Below, piece by piece: positions 42,503 to 50,390 of a DNA stretch of 64,000 nucleotides. The first letter of the stretch is position 1. Each line of letters begins with the position of its first letter. A model generated the notes under the pieces. It saw only the letters and a program-made list of their open reading frames with translations. It did no database searches and was not told the DNA's origin. The stretch covers positions 1 through 64,000 of the forward strand of contig NZ_SUGA01000029.1 of assembly GCF_004963255.1 (NCBI RefSeq). The letters are read 5' to 3'. The DNA is from Mesorhizobium sp. (lineage in GTDB: Bacteria; Pseudomonadota; Alphaproteobacteria; Rhizobiales; Rhizobiaceae). A program made the translations under genes and the position numbers.

Positions 42503-43999
42503 ATGATCGAATACGGTCATTTCATCGGCGGCAAGCGTGTCGCCGGCACCAGCGGCCGCAAGCAGGATGTGATGCAGCCGATGGACGGCTCCGTGCGCGG
42601 CACGGTGGCGCTGGCCTCGCAGGCGGAATTGCGCGCTGCGGTCGAGAACGCCAAGGCGGCGCAGCCGAAATGGGCCGCCACCAACCCGCAGCGCCGCGTG
42701 CGCGTGCTGATGAAATTCCTCGAGCTGGTCGCCCGCGACTATGACGAATTGGCCGACATCCTGGCGCGCGAGCACGGCAAGACCATCGCCGACGCGCGCG
42801 GCGACATCCAGCGCGGCCTCGAAGTGGTCGAGGTCTGCATCGGCGCGCCACATATGATGAAGGGCGAGTACACCGACGGCGCCGGCCCCGGCATCGACGT
42901 CTATTCGATGCGCCAGCCGCTCGGCGTCGTCGCCGGCATCACCCCGTTCAACTTCCCGGCCATGATCCCGTTGTGGAAGATCGCGCCGGCCATCGCCTGC
43001 GGCAACGCCTTCATCCTGAAGCCGTCCGAACGCGACCCGGGCGTGCCGCTGCGTATCGCCGAGCTCTTCATCGAGGCCGGCCTGCCCGAGGGCGTCCTCA
43101 ACGTCGTGAACGGCGACAAGGAAGTGGTCGACGCCATCCTCGACGATCCGGACATCAAGGCCATCGGCTTCGTCGGCTCGACGCCGATCGCCCACTACAT
43201 CTATTCGCGCGGCACGGCTTCCGGCAAGCGCGTGCAGTGCTTCGGCGGCGCCAAGAACCACATGATCATCATGCCCGACGCCGACATGGACCAGACGGTC
43301 GATGCCCTCATCGGCGCCGGCTACGGCTCGGCCGGCGAGCGCTGCATGGCGATCTCGGTGGCGGTCCCGGTTGGCAACGACACCGCCAACCGGCTCATGG
43401 AAAAGCTCGTGCCGCGCGTCGAAAGCCTGAAGGTCGGCCCCTCGACGGATTCTTCCGCCGATTTCGGCCCGCTGGTGACGGCACAGGCGCTGGAGCGCGT
43501 GAAGGGTTACGTCGATATCGGCGTCAAGGAAGGCGCCAAGCTCGTCGTCGACGGCCGCGGCTTCAAGATGCAGGGCTATGAGAACGGCTATTATATGGGC
43601 GGCTGCCTGTTCGACGATGTCACCGCCGACATGCGCATCTACAAGGAAGAGATCTTCGGCCCGGTGCTCTCGGTGGTGCGCGCGCCGCGCTACGAGGACG
43701 CCATCAAGCTCGCCAACGACCATGAGATGGGCAACGGCGTCGCCATCTTCACCCGCGACGGCGACGCGGCCCGTGACTTTGCCAGCCGCGTTCAGGTCGG
43801 CATGGTCGGCGTCAACGTGCCGATTCCGGTTCCGATTGCCTATTACACCTTCGGCGGCTGGAAGGCGTCGTCCTTCGGCGACCTCAACCAGCACGGCCCG
43901 GACGCGTTCCGCTTCTACACCAAGACCAAGACGGTCACCTCGCGCTGGCCGTCCGGCATCAAGGACGGCGCGGAATTCGTCATCCCGACGATGAATTAG
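42503..43999 (+). CDS. mmsA: Methylmalonate-semialdehyde dehydrogenase (CoA-acylating)
   Basis: Oxidises methylmalonate or malonate semialdehyde to propionyl-CoA or acetyl-CoA in valine, thymine or inositol breakdown (also called IolA). The 498-residue aldehyde dehydrogenase has GVVAGITPFNFPAMIPLW, GFVGSTPIAHYIYSRG and the catalytic cysteine in GSAGERCMAISVAV. The NAD-linked, CoA-acylating subfamily is indicated by the missing general-base glutamate (FGGAKNHMIIMPDAD). Start at 42503 with GGGAGAG upstream. Its last 45 bases are duplicated downstream of the stop. Confidence 0.95.
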   Translation: MIEYGHFIGGKRVAGTSGRKQDVMQPMDGSVRGTVALASQAELRAAVENAKAAQPKWAATNPQRRVRVLMKFLELVARDYDELADILAREHGKTIADARGDIQRGLEVVEVCIGAPHMMKGEYTDGAGPGIDVYSMRQPLGVVAGITPFNFPAMIPLWKIAPAIACGNAFILKPSERDPGVPLRIAELFIEAGLPEGVLNVVNGDKEVVDAILDDPDIKAIGFVGSTPIAHYIYSRGTASGKRVQCFGGAKNHMIIMPDADMDQTVDALIGAGYGSAGERCMAISVAVPVGNDTANRLMEKLVPRVESLKVGPSTDSSADFGPLVTAQALERVKGYVDIGVKEGAKLVVDGRGFKMQGYENGYYMGGCLFDDVTADMRIYKEEIFGPVLSVVRAPRYEDAIKLANDHEMGNGVAIFTRDGDAARDFASRVQVGMVGVNVPIPVPIAYYTFGGWKASSFGDLNQHGPDAFRFYTKTKTVTSRWPSGIKDGAEFVIPTMN

Positions 44000-44013
44000 C
44001 CGGACGGTCTTTT
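43955..44013 (+). repeat. Direct repeat, copy 1 (3' end of mmsA)
   Basis: The last codons of mmsA and 14 bases past the stop recur 101 bases downstream (44056-44112). Copy 1 encodes GIKDGAEFVIPTMN and a TAG stop. Confidence 0.85.
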
Positions 44014-44055
44014 GGCTGCGCGTCCTCGCCGCGTTGCGGCTGCGGGCGCGCGGCA

Positions 44056-44112
44056 GGCATCAAGGACGGTGCTGAGTTCGTCATCCCGACGATGAACCAG
44101 CCGGACGGTTTT
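44056..44112 (+). pseudogene. Decayed duplicate of the mmsA 3' end
   Basis: Reads GGCATCAAGGACGGTGCTGA and continues in parallel with 43955-44013. Substitutions fall mostly at third codon positions, and the stop codon is changed (ATGAACCAG instead of ATGAATTAG). Only about 19 codons' worth is present, so it is a fragment left by a local duplication or by recombination with a divergent mmsA allele. Confidence 0.75.
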
Positions 44113-44126
44113 CTAAGAGCTTTCAA

Positions 44127-44157
44127 GGAAGCGCGGTGCAGACCGCGCTTTCTTTTT
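44127..44157 (+). terminator. Rho-independent terminator downstream of mmsA
   Basis: AAGCGCGGT-GCAG-ACCGCGCTT forms a perfect 9-bp stem with a 4-base loop, followed by TCTTTTT. It lies beyond the second copy of the mmsA end, suggesting it originally ended that copy. Confidence 0.85.
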
Positions 44158-44380
44158 ATGCTGCGTCGACCCTCTCGCTTTTCGGTTCTATGTCCAACCT
44201 CAGGTGCATGATTCCAGGAACGGCACGTCGAGAGCGTATCCGCACCTTCTAAAATTCCATCGCCGTGTGATGGAACCAACAGACCGGTATCTGCCTTAGG
44301 CTGTATTCCTGCCATGCGTGCAGGCAACCGAACAGCGCCGGTGGCAGCCGGGGTTCTCGTCTGGCGCGAGGAGGTGTCAG

Positions 44381-44683
44381 ATGACACGATTTGTTGTGGC
44401 GGCAATGTTGGCGACGGCGGCGATCATCCTTGGAGCCGCCCCGGCAAGCGCGGCGGCGCAATGCGCGGCCCGCGCCGACATCATCAAGGCGCTGGGCGAC
44501 AAGTTCCACGAAACCGAGGCCGGGCGCGGTCTGATCAACCCGAACGTCGTGCTGGAGATTTTCGTCTCCGATCAGGGCAGCTGGACGGTCCTTGCCTCCG
44601 ACACCAAGGGGCAAAGCTGCGTTCTGTCGGTCGGCGAGGGCTGGGACAGCCCGACGATCAGGGCGGCGATGCCGGGCGCCTGA
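44381..44683 (+). CDS. Small secreted hypothetical protein, 100 residues
   Basis: Not recognised. A signal peptide (MTRFVVAAMLATAAIILGAA, cleavage near ASA-AAQ) is followed by a short mature domain with two cysteines (QCAAR and QSCVLSVGEGWDSP). The ATG at 44381 has GAGGAGGT upstream. Convergent with the short-chain dehydrogenase gene. Probably periplasmic. Confidence 0.65.
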   Translation: MTRFVVAAMLATAAIILGAAPASAAAQCAARADIIKALGDKFHETEAGRGLINPNVVLEIFVSDQGSWTVLASDTKGQSCVLSVGEGWDSPTIRAAMPGA

Positions 44684-44724
44684 ACGAAGGCTGTGCCGCA
44701 GCGAGCCTGGCGGCAGGATGCCGC

Positions 44725-45525
44725 TCAGACTGTCGGTATCGTACCGCCGTCAATGACATATTCGGCGCCGTGGATCGCCGATGCACGATCCGAAACCAGG
44801 AAGGCGACCAGCTCCGCGATCTCTCGCGGCCATGCCGGCCGGCCGATCGGGATACCGCCCAGCGCATCCATGATGCCCTGACGGGCGGTTTCTTCGTCCG
44901 ACCCGGCATGGGCGGCCAAACGCTTGACCATGGCTTCCGATGCGCTGGTGTGAATCCAGCCTGGCGCCACGGCGTTGACGCGGATGCCTTTGGGGCCGAG
45001 TTCCTTGGATAGTGCCTTGCTGTAGGTCGAGAGCGCGGCCTTTGCCGCCGCATAGGCAATGGTGGATTCGTGCAAGGGCAGGCGGCGCTGGATCGACGAG
45101 ATATGAACGATCGCGCCCGATCCCTGCTTGATCATCTCGGGAACGAGCAATCGGTCGAGCCTCACCGCCGCAAGCAGATTGAGATTGAGTTCGTCCTGCC
45201 AGATCCGGTCGGACAGCGCCGCGAAACCGCCGCCTGGGCTTTTCGACCCGCCAACGCTGTGAATGACGATGTCGATGCCGCCAAGTCCGTCGATAGTGGC
45301 GGCGGCAACGTTTGCCGCACCGTCGAGAGTGGCGACGTCAGCCTGCACGAAGAGTTCTGCCGGTGATCCGGCGTCGGGCGAACGGGCGGTTGTCGCGACC
45401 CTTGCGCCTGCCGCGGCAAGCCGGTGAACGATAGCCTCGCCCGCGCCTTTGGTGCCGCCGGTGACCAGCACGCGCTTGCCCCGGAACTCCTGGTCATCGA
45501 TCGCGAATGTCTGCCGGATGGTCAC
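44725..45525 (-). CDS. Short-chain dehydrogenase/reductase
   Basis: NAD(P)-dependent oxidoreductase of the classical SDR type, 266 residues. The Rossmann motif is VLVTGGTKGAGEAI, the catalytic triad includes Ser in IVHISSIQ and Tyr/Lys in IAYAAAKAAL, and the C-terminal part shows VNAVAPGWIHT. Substrate unknown. It starts with GTG overlapping the stop of the SnoaL-like gene by four bases, so the two are co-translated. A divergent HxlR regulator lies upstream of the pair. Confidence 0.9.
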   Translation of the reverse strand: MTIRQTFAIDDQEFRGKRVLVTGGTKGAGEAIVHRLAAAGARVATTARSPDAGSPAELFVQADVATLDGAANVAAATIDGLGGIDIVIHSVGGSKSPGGGFAALSDRIWQDELNLNLLAAVRLDRLLVPEMIKQGSGAIVHISSIQRRLPLHESTIAYAAAKAALSTYSKALSKELGPKGIRVNAVAPGWIHTSASEAMVKRLAAHAGSDEETARQGIMDALGGIPIGRPAWPREIAELVAFLVSDRASAIHGAEYVIDGGTIPTV

Positions 45526-45851
45526 AGGCCGATCTCCAGTTTCGCGATCCGGTCGCCGCCCAGCGTGAAATTGTAGTGGAGCGTTATCGGGCTGCCGGGG
45601 AAATCTCCGGAGACGATACCGGCGATCCGCCATGCGTTGGCTGTGACACCGGCCTCCTTCACCTCGACTTTCGCGTGATATTTGTCGGTCGTGCTTTGCA
45701 TCCACTGACGGATCGCTTCGGTTCCGCGATGGGTCTCGCCTTCGTCCTTGACGATGGCCTCCGGTGCGAAAGGCGCGAGCATCGCGTCGATGTCGTGGCG
45801 GTTGTTGGCGGCGAAATAATCCGCCAACGGCGGAGGAAGGGTCACGGTCAC
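45522..45851 (-). CDS. SnoaL-like/NTF2-fold protein
   Basis: A 109-residue NTF2-like protein (LADYFAANNRHDIDAMLAPF, then EAIRQWMQSTTDKY) of the SnoaL-like type, often small-molecule isomerases or unknown. I start at a GTG (45851); a second GTG follows two codons later. The frame is open to 46031 but overlaps the regulator gene there. Forms an operon with the downstream SDR gene. Confidence 0.75.
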   Translation of the reverse strand: MTVTLPPPLADYFAANNRHDIDAMLAPFAPEAIVKDEGETHRGTEAIRQWMQSTTDKYHAKVEVKEAGVTANAWRIAGIVSGDFPGSPITLHYNFTLGGDRIAKLEIGL

Positions 45852-45930
45852 GGTTTGTCTCCGATTGGATGCCGTCGTCTGTAGGAGGGGGCGGCTGTTG
45901 TCGGCCGCTAAGATGAGGTATGCTGTGGAA

Positions 45931-46308
45931 ATGACAAGAACCGACGAAAAAGTAAGGTACTTACCTGGAAGTGAGCCCGAGCCTCTGACGCCTTCGTCCG
46001 CCGCGATCGGCGTCGAGAACGTGCTGCGCATTCTCGAAGGCCGGTGGAAGCTGGTGATCCTGTTTCACCTGTTCGGCGGCAAGGTGCTGCGCTTCTCCGA
46101 CCTCGAGCGGGCCATTCCCGCGATCTCGCAAAAGATGCTGATCCAGCAACTCAGGCAGATGGAAGCCGACGGCATCGTGCGCCGCATCGTCCATCACCAG
46201 GTGCCGCCGAAGGTCGAATACTGTCTGACCGACTGGGGTCAGGCGCTGTGCCCGGCTCTCGATGCCTTGCTGAAGTGGGCGGCGAAAAAAGAGCCGGCTG
46301 ACAACTGA
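45931..46308 (+). CDS. HxlR family winged-helix transcriptional regulator
   Basis: MarR-like regulator of the HxlR family, 125 residues from the chosen ATG. Diagnostic features are VLRILEGRWKLVILFHLFGG, RFSDLERAIPAISQKMLIQQ and VEYCLTDWGQAL. Divergent from the SnoaL-SDR pair, which it probably controls; HxlR members often answer to electrophiles or quinones. An earlier in-frame ATG (45913) is an alternative start. Confidence 0.88.
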   Translation: MTRTDEKVRYLPGSEPEPLTPSSAAIGVENVLRILEGRWKLVILFHLFGGKVLRFSDLERAIPAISQKMLIQQLRQMEADGIVRRIVHHQVPPKVEYCLTDWGQALCPALDALLKWAAKKEPADN

Positions 46309-46313
46309 CGGGA

Positions 46314-46985
46314 TTAACGCGTCGCGGCGACCTCCGCGTGGCCGCGCAGCAGCGCCATCAGTTTCTTGGCGTCCTTGGCGGCGCCTTCCTCGTCGCCGTC
46401 GAGGATCGAGCGGATCAACGCGACATGATGCTCGGCTGATTCGGCAAGACCGGTGTCGGCCTTGTAGCGGAACCAGAAGCGGCGGCTGTGGCTCTGCAGG
46501 GGGGCGGCCACTCGCGCCGCGAAGGGATTGTCGGCGGCGATGGCCAGCGCCTCGTCGAGCGCCTTGTCGGCCTGAATGAAGGCAAGCACGTTGCCCGAGA
46601 TCACCGCCTTCTGCATCGCGAGCGCCGCCTCGTGAAACAGGTCGGCGGCCTCGCGGGTGACGAAGCGGGCGGCCGAGCGGGCGAGCACGACCTCGATGCC
46701 GCGCCGTGCATCGAGCACCCGCAGCCAATCGCCGGCGTGAAGCGGCGCGACCGCGATGCCGGCGCGGGGTCTTATGTCGAGAAGCCCTTCCCAGGCCAGC
46801 CTCTGGATTGCCTCCCGCACAGGCGTGCGTCCGAGACCGAGGCGATCGATCAGCGCGCCTTCCGTGACGAAGCTCGATGGCGCCAGCTCGAGCGTGACGA
46901 TCATGTGCTCCAGCGCGCGATAGGCCTTGGTCGCCGCCGGTTCGAAGGCGGTGTTCGCGTCAGCGGATATCAGTGGGGAGATCAA
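46314..46985 (-). CDS. GntR family regulator (FCD type), probable hydroxyproline repressor
   Basis: A 223-residue GntR/FadR-type regulator: N-terminal winged helix (EGALIDRLGLGRTPVREAIQ) and C-terminal helical FCD ligand domain (residues about 95-215). It is divergent from the hydroxyproline operon, like HypR of Sinorhizobium, which represses hyp genes; the role is inferred from this context. The longest frame starts at 47018, inside a palindrome. I prefer the TTG at 46985 because AGGAG lies 7 bases before it and the palindrome then sits in the promoter region. Confidence 0.88.
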   Translation of the reverse strand: MISPLISADANTAFEPAATKAYRALEHMIVTLELAPSSFVTEGALIDRLGLGRTPVREAIQRLAWEGLLDIRPRAGIAVAPLHAGDWLRVLDARRGIEVVLARSAARFVTREAADLFHEAALAMQKAVISGNVLAFIQADKALDEALAIAADNPFAARVAAPLQSHSRRFWFRYKADTGLAESAEHHVALIRSILDGDEEGAAKDAKKLMALLRGHAEVAATR

Positions 46986-46996
46986 TGGCAGGCTCC

Positions 46997-47017
46997 TGAT
47001 ATATTTTTCGTATATCA
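46997..47017. promoter_or_regulatory. Palindromic operator 1 (GntR-type)
   Basis: TGATATA-N7-TATATCA, a perfect palindrome directly upstream of the GntR gene start. Half-sites match those of operator 2, so autoregulation by the GntR protein is likely. Confidence 0.6.
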
Positions 47018-47031
47018 TAACGGATTCAGCG

Positions 47032-47060
47032 TTGACACGCCAATTCTTAATAGATATACG
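47032..47060 (+). promoter_or_regulatory. Probable promoter of the hydroxyproline operon
   Basis: TTGACA (47032-47037), 17-base spacer, TATACG (47055-47060): a good match to a housekeeping sigma promoter. It lies between two palindromic operators, and transcription would begin at about operator 2. Confidence 0.6.
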
Positions 47061-47062
47061 AC

Positions 47063-47072
47063 TGATATATCA
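47063..47072. promoter_or_regulatory. Palindromic operator 2 (GntR-type)
   Basis: TGATATATCA, a perfect palindrome just after the -10 region, sharing its half-sites with operator 1. A repressor bound here would block initiation of the hydroxyproline operon. Confidence 0.6.
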
Positions 47073-47087
47073 GAGGAGAGACAAGCC

Positions 47088-48023
47088 ATGTGGACCGGAG
47101 TTTTCCCAGCAGTCACGACCAAATTCACCGCCGACGACCGCCTCGACCATGCCGAGATGGAGCGTTGCTACTCCCTGCAGATGGAGGCCGGCTGCGACGG
47201 CCTCATCGTCTGCGGTTCGCTCGGCGAAGGGCCGATGCTGTCGCCTGACGAGAAGATCGAAGTGCTGAAGACGGCCCAGAAGATCGCCGGCAAGAAGCCG
47301 GTGCTCTTGACCGTCAACGAGCCCGGCACCCGCGAGGCGGCAAGCATCGCGCGCCGCGCGGCCAGGGAAGGCGCCGACGGCCTGATGGTGGTGCCGAGCC
47401 CGATCTACCACACCAACCCCGAAGAGACCGTAGCCGCCCTGCGTGCTGTTGCGGAAGCCGGCGACCTGCCGGTGATGATCTACTCCAACCGGCTCGCCTA
47501 TCGCGTCGACGTCACCGTCGACCTGATGGAGGAGCTGGCGTCCGACAAGCGCTTCGTCGCCATCAAGGAATCCTCCGACGACATTCGCCGCTCGACCGAG
47601 ATCATCAATCGCTTCGGCGATCGCTACGACCTCTTCACCGGCGTCGACAATCTCGCCTTCGAGGCGCTGTCGGTCGGCGCCATCGGCTGGGTCGCCGGCC
47701 TCGTCACCGCCTTCCCGCGCGAGACCGTCGCGATCTACCAGCTGATGCGGCAGGGTCGCCGCGAGGAGGCGCTGGCGATCTATCGCTGGTTCCGGCCCCT
47801 GCTCGACCTCGATGTCTCGACCTATCTGGTCCAAAACATCAAGCTTGCCGAAGTGCTGGCGATCGGTACGAATGACCGCGTGCGCATGCCGCGCCAGCCG
47901 CTGTCGGGCGAACGCCGCAAGGCTGTCGAGAAGATCGTCCGGGACGCGCTGGCGGTGCGGCCGACGCTGCCGTCGCTCCAGACGTCTCCTCGATCGACGG
48001 ACAGGCTGGTGGCGGCCGAATAA
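47088..48023 (+). CDS. Dihydrodipicolinate synthase family protein, probable pyrroline-4-hydroxy-2-carboxylate deaminase
   Basis: A 311-residue aldolase-fold enzyme of the DapA family. The Schiff-base lysine is Lys160 (FVAIKESSDD), the tyrosine Tyr132 (MIYSNRL), and the usual GTTGE is GSLGE (43-47). Grouped with an epimerase and a D-amino acid dehydrogenase, it most likely deaminates pyrroline-4-hydroxy-2-carboxylate to 2-oxoglutarate semialdehyde, the third step of trans-4-hydroxy-L-proline breakdown. GAGGAGAG precedes the ATG. First gene of the operon under the palindromic operators. Confidence 0.85.
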   Translation: MWTGVFPAVTTKFTADDRLDHAEMERCYSLQMEAGCDGLIVCGSLGEGPMLSPDEKIEVLKTAQKIAGKKPVLLTVNEPGTREAASIARRAAREGADGLMVVPSPIYHTNPEETVAALRAVAEAGDLPVMIYSNRLAYRVDVTVDLMEELASDKRFVAIKESSDDIRRSTEIINRFGDRYDLFTGVDNLAFEALSVGAIGWVAGLVTAFPRETVAIYQLMRQGRREEALAIYRWFRPLLDLDVSTYLVQNIKLAEVLAIGTNDRVRMPRQPLSGERRKAVEKIVRDALAVRPTLPSLQTSPRSTDRLVAAE

Positions 48024-48036
48024 GGACAGCCTTCAC

Positions 48037-49344
48037 GTGCAGGAAAATTCCGAGGAGGGGCGCCGCCCTTCATCCGCCCTTCGGGCCTCTTCTCACCGTG
48101 AACGGGGAGAAGCGGAAGACATCGCCATCATCGGCGGCGGCATCATCGGCATCTGCGCCGCGGCCCTGCTCGCGGAAGCGGGGCGCAGCGTAACCGTCTT
48201 CGACCGTACCGGCGTGTGCGAGGAGACCAGCTCCGGCAATGCCGCCGCCTTCGCCTTCTCCGACGTGCTGCCGCTGGCGCATAAGGGGATGATCCGGCAA
48301 TTGCCGAAATGGCTCGTCGATCCGCTCGGGCCGTTGGCCATTCCGCCGGCCTATCTGCCGAAACTCCTGCCCTGGCTGATCCGCTTCTGGCGGGCGGGCG
48401 CGGCGAAGCATTACGAGATGAGCCTCGCCACACAGGCCGGCATGATGAAGCTTGCTGAGGCCGAGTGGATGGGCCTGCTCGACCGCTCCGGCACGCGGCC
48501 GATGCTGCGCGAGGACGGCTCGCTGGAGTTCTATGAGAGCGAGGCGGAGTTCCGCGCCTCGCTGTCTGGCTGGGCCGAGCGGCAGCGGTTCGGCATCGGC
48601 TTCCGGCATGTCGAAGGCGAGGAGATGGCGGCGCTCCAGCCGGGTCTTTCGCCGCGCTTCGTCAAGGGCACCTTCGTGCCGGGCTGGAAGACGGTCGCCG
48701 ACCCCAAGCTGCTCGGCAAGGCGGTCTGGGCCTATGCGGAAAAGCTTGGCGCCCGTTTCGAGCATGCGCGGGTCGGGCGCGTGGAGGCAGGTGCGAACGG
48801 CCCGACGATCGTGCTGGCCGATGGCACAAGACGAACGGCAAGCAGGCTTGTGATCGCCGCCGGCGCCTGGTCGCATCTCCTGGCGAAAAATCTCGGCGAT
48901 CGGATCCCGCTCGAAACCGAGCGCGGCTACAACACGACGCTGCCGGCGTCGGCTTTCGATGTGAAGCGGCAGCTGATCTTTTCCGGGCACGGCTTCGTCA
49001 TCACGCCGCTGCAGACGGGCCTGCGCGTCGGCGGCGCAGTCGAGCTCGGCGGGATCGAGCGGCCGCCCAACTTCGCCCGTTCCAAGGCCATGCTGGAAAA
49101 GGCAAAACGTTTCCTGCCTGGGCTCGACCCGTCGGACGGCCGCGAGTGGATGGGCTATCGCCCGTCGCTGCCGGATTCGCTGCCGGTGATCGGCGAGGCG
49201 CGCGCGCCCAATGTCTACTACGCTTTCGGACACGGCCATCTCGGCCTCACCCAGTCGGCGGCGACCGGCCGCTTGATCCGCGATCTCGTTCTCGGGCAGA
49301 CTCCGCCGCTCGATCTGACCCCTTTCCGTCCAGGACGTTTCTGA
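48037..49344 (+). CDS. FAD-dependent D-hydroxyproline dehydrogenase (DadA-like)
   Basis: A 435-residue flavoprotein expected to oxidise cis-4-hydroxy-D-proline to pyrroline-4-hydroxy-2-carboxylate, the second step of the pathway. The Rossmann motif IAIIGGGIIGICAAALLAEA begins at about residue 29, then TSSGNAAAFAFSDVLPLAH, and the C-terminal GYRPSLPDSLPVIGEA. Odd N-terminus: no Met, Val or Leu start lies between GTG 48037 and the fold, and residues about 8-25 are encoded by a repeat resembling rhizobial intergenic elements (48058-48116). AAGGA precedes the GTG by 10 bases. Confidence 0.85.
   Translation: MQENSEEGRRPSSALRASSHRERGEAEDIAIIGGGIIGICAAALLAEAGRSVTVFDRTGVCEETSSGNAAAFAFSDVLPLAHKGMIRQLPKWLVDPLGPLAIPPAYLPKLLPWLIRFWRAGAAKHYEMSLATQAGMMKLAEAEWMGLLDRSGTRPMLREDGSLEFYESEAEFRASLSGWAERQRFGIGFRHVEGEEMAALQPGLSPRFVKGTFVPGWKTVADPKLLGKAVWAYAEKLGARFEHARVGRVEAGANGPTIVLADGTRRTASRLVIAAGAWSHLLAKNLGDRIPLETERGYNTTLPASAFDVKRQLIFSGHGFVITPLQTGLRVGGAVELGGIERPPNFARSKAMLEKAKRFLPGLDPSDGREWMGYRPSLPDSLPVIGEARAPNVYYAFGHGHLGLTQSAATGRLIRDLVLGQTPPLDLTPFRPGRF
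48058..48116 (+). repeat. Intergenic-type repeat incorporated into coding sequence
   Basis: Sequence of the form CCCTTCATCCGCCCTTCGGG, then a TTCTCACCGTGAACGGGGAGAAG hairpin-like block, resembles a common rhizobial intergenic palindromic element. Here it is in frame and open, forming the start of the D-hydroxyproline dehydrogenase gene. Identification is from memory of such elements. Confidence 0.5.
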
Positions 49345-49353
49345 AAAGAGAGT

Positions 49354-50358
49354 ATGATGGCCAAGAAATCCTTCTTCTGCATCGACGGCCACACCTGCGG
49401 CAATCCGGTGCGTCTTGTCGCCGGCGGCGGGCCGCTGCTCGAAGGCTCGACGATGATGGAGCGGCGGGCGCATTTCCTCGCCGAATATGACTGGATCCGC
49501 ACCGGGCTGATGTTCGAGCCGCGCGGCCATGACGTGATGTCGGGCTCTATCCTCTATCCGCCGACGCGCGAGGATTGCGACATCGCCATCCTGTTCATCG
49601 AGACGTCGGGCTGCCTGCCGATGTGCGGCCACGGCACGATCGGCACGGTAACGATGGCGATCGAGCATGGGCTGGTGAAGCCGAAGACGCCGGGCGTGCT
49701 CAGGCTCGACACGCCCGCCGGCCTGGTCATCGCCGAATACAAGCAGGTTGGCGAATATGTCGAGGAGGTGCGCATCACCAACGTGCCCTCCTTCCTCTAT
49801 GCCGAAGGCCTGACCGTCGAATGCCCGATGCTCGGCGAGATCAGCGTCGATGTCGCCTATGGCGGCAATTTCTACGCCATCGTCGAGCCGCAGAAGAACT
49901 ACCGGGACATGGCCGATTACACGGCCGGCGACCTCATCGCCTGGAGCCCCGTGGTGCGCCAGCGTCTCAACGAGAAATATACCTTCGTGCATCCGGAGAA
50001 TCCCGGCATCAACCGTCTGTCCCACATGCTGTGGACGGGCAAGCCGCGGAATGCCGAGGCCGATGCGCGCAACGCGGTGTTCTATGGCGACAAGGCGATC
50101 GACCGCTCGCCTTGCGGCACCGGCACCTCGGCGCGGATGGCGGAGCTCCACGCCAAGGGCAAGCTCAAGGAAGGCGACAGTTTTGTCCACGAATCGATCA
50201 TCGGCTCGCTGTTCAAGGGCAGGGTGGAGAAAGAGGTTTCCGTTGCCGGCAAGCCGGCGATCATTCCCTCGATCGGTGGCTGGGCGCGGATGACGGGACT
50301 CAACACCATCTTCATCGACGACCGCGATCCGTTCGCGCACGGCTTCATCGTGACGTGA
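49354..50358 (+). CDS. 4-hydroxyproline 2-epimerase
   Basis: Proline racemase superfamily, 334 residues. Both catalytic cysteines are present: Cys91 in LPMCGHGTIG and Cys254 in RSPCGTGTSARM, which means an epimerase rather than a dehydratase (one Cys becomes Thr there). It converts trans-4-hydroxy-L-proline to cis-4-hydroxy-D-proline, the first step of the pathway whose next two enzymes are encoded just upstream. Two adjacent ATGs (49354, 49357). The last gene of the operon, 9 bases after the dehydrogenase. Confidence 0.92.
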   Translation: MMAKKSFFCIDGHTCGNPVRLVAGGGPLLEGSTMMERRAHFLAEYDWIRTGLMFEPRGHDVMSGSILYPPTREDCDIAILFIETSGCLPMCGHGTIGTVTMAIEHGLVKPKTPGVLRLDTPAGLVIAEYKQVGEYVEEVRITNVPSFLYAEGLTVECPMLGEISVDVAYGGNFYAIVEPQKNYRDMADYTAGDLIAWSPVVRQRLNEKYTFVHPENPGINRLSHMLWTGKPRNAEADARNAVFYGDKAIDRSPCGTGTSARMAELHAKGKLKEGDSFVHESIIGSLFKGRVEKEVSVAGKPAIIPSIGGWARMTGLNTIFIDDRDPFAHGFIVT

Positions 50359-50390
50359 TCGTCAGCCGGACTATCCAGCTGGCTTGCCGG

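Larger units (their letters stand above)
44000..44380. other. Intergenic region after mmsA
   Basis: About 380 bases without a gene. It holds the decayed second copy of the mmsA 3' end (44056-44112), a strong terminator (44127-44157) and then about 220 bases in which I see nothing recognisable before the next small secreted-protein gene. Confidence 0.5.

Noticed and set aside
48070..50340. A 756-codon minus-strand open frame
   Set aside because: Antisense to the D-hydroxyproline dehydrogenase and epimerase genes, with no domain of its own.
36555..50358. alr-dadA and the hydroxyproline genes as one D-amino acid catabolic unit
   Set aside because: They are about 10 kb apart with unrelated genes and different regulators between them.
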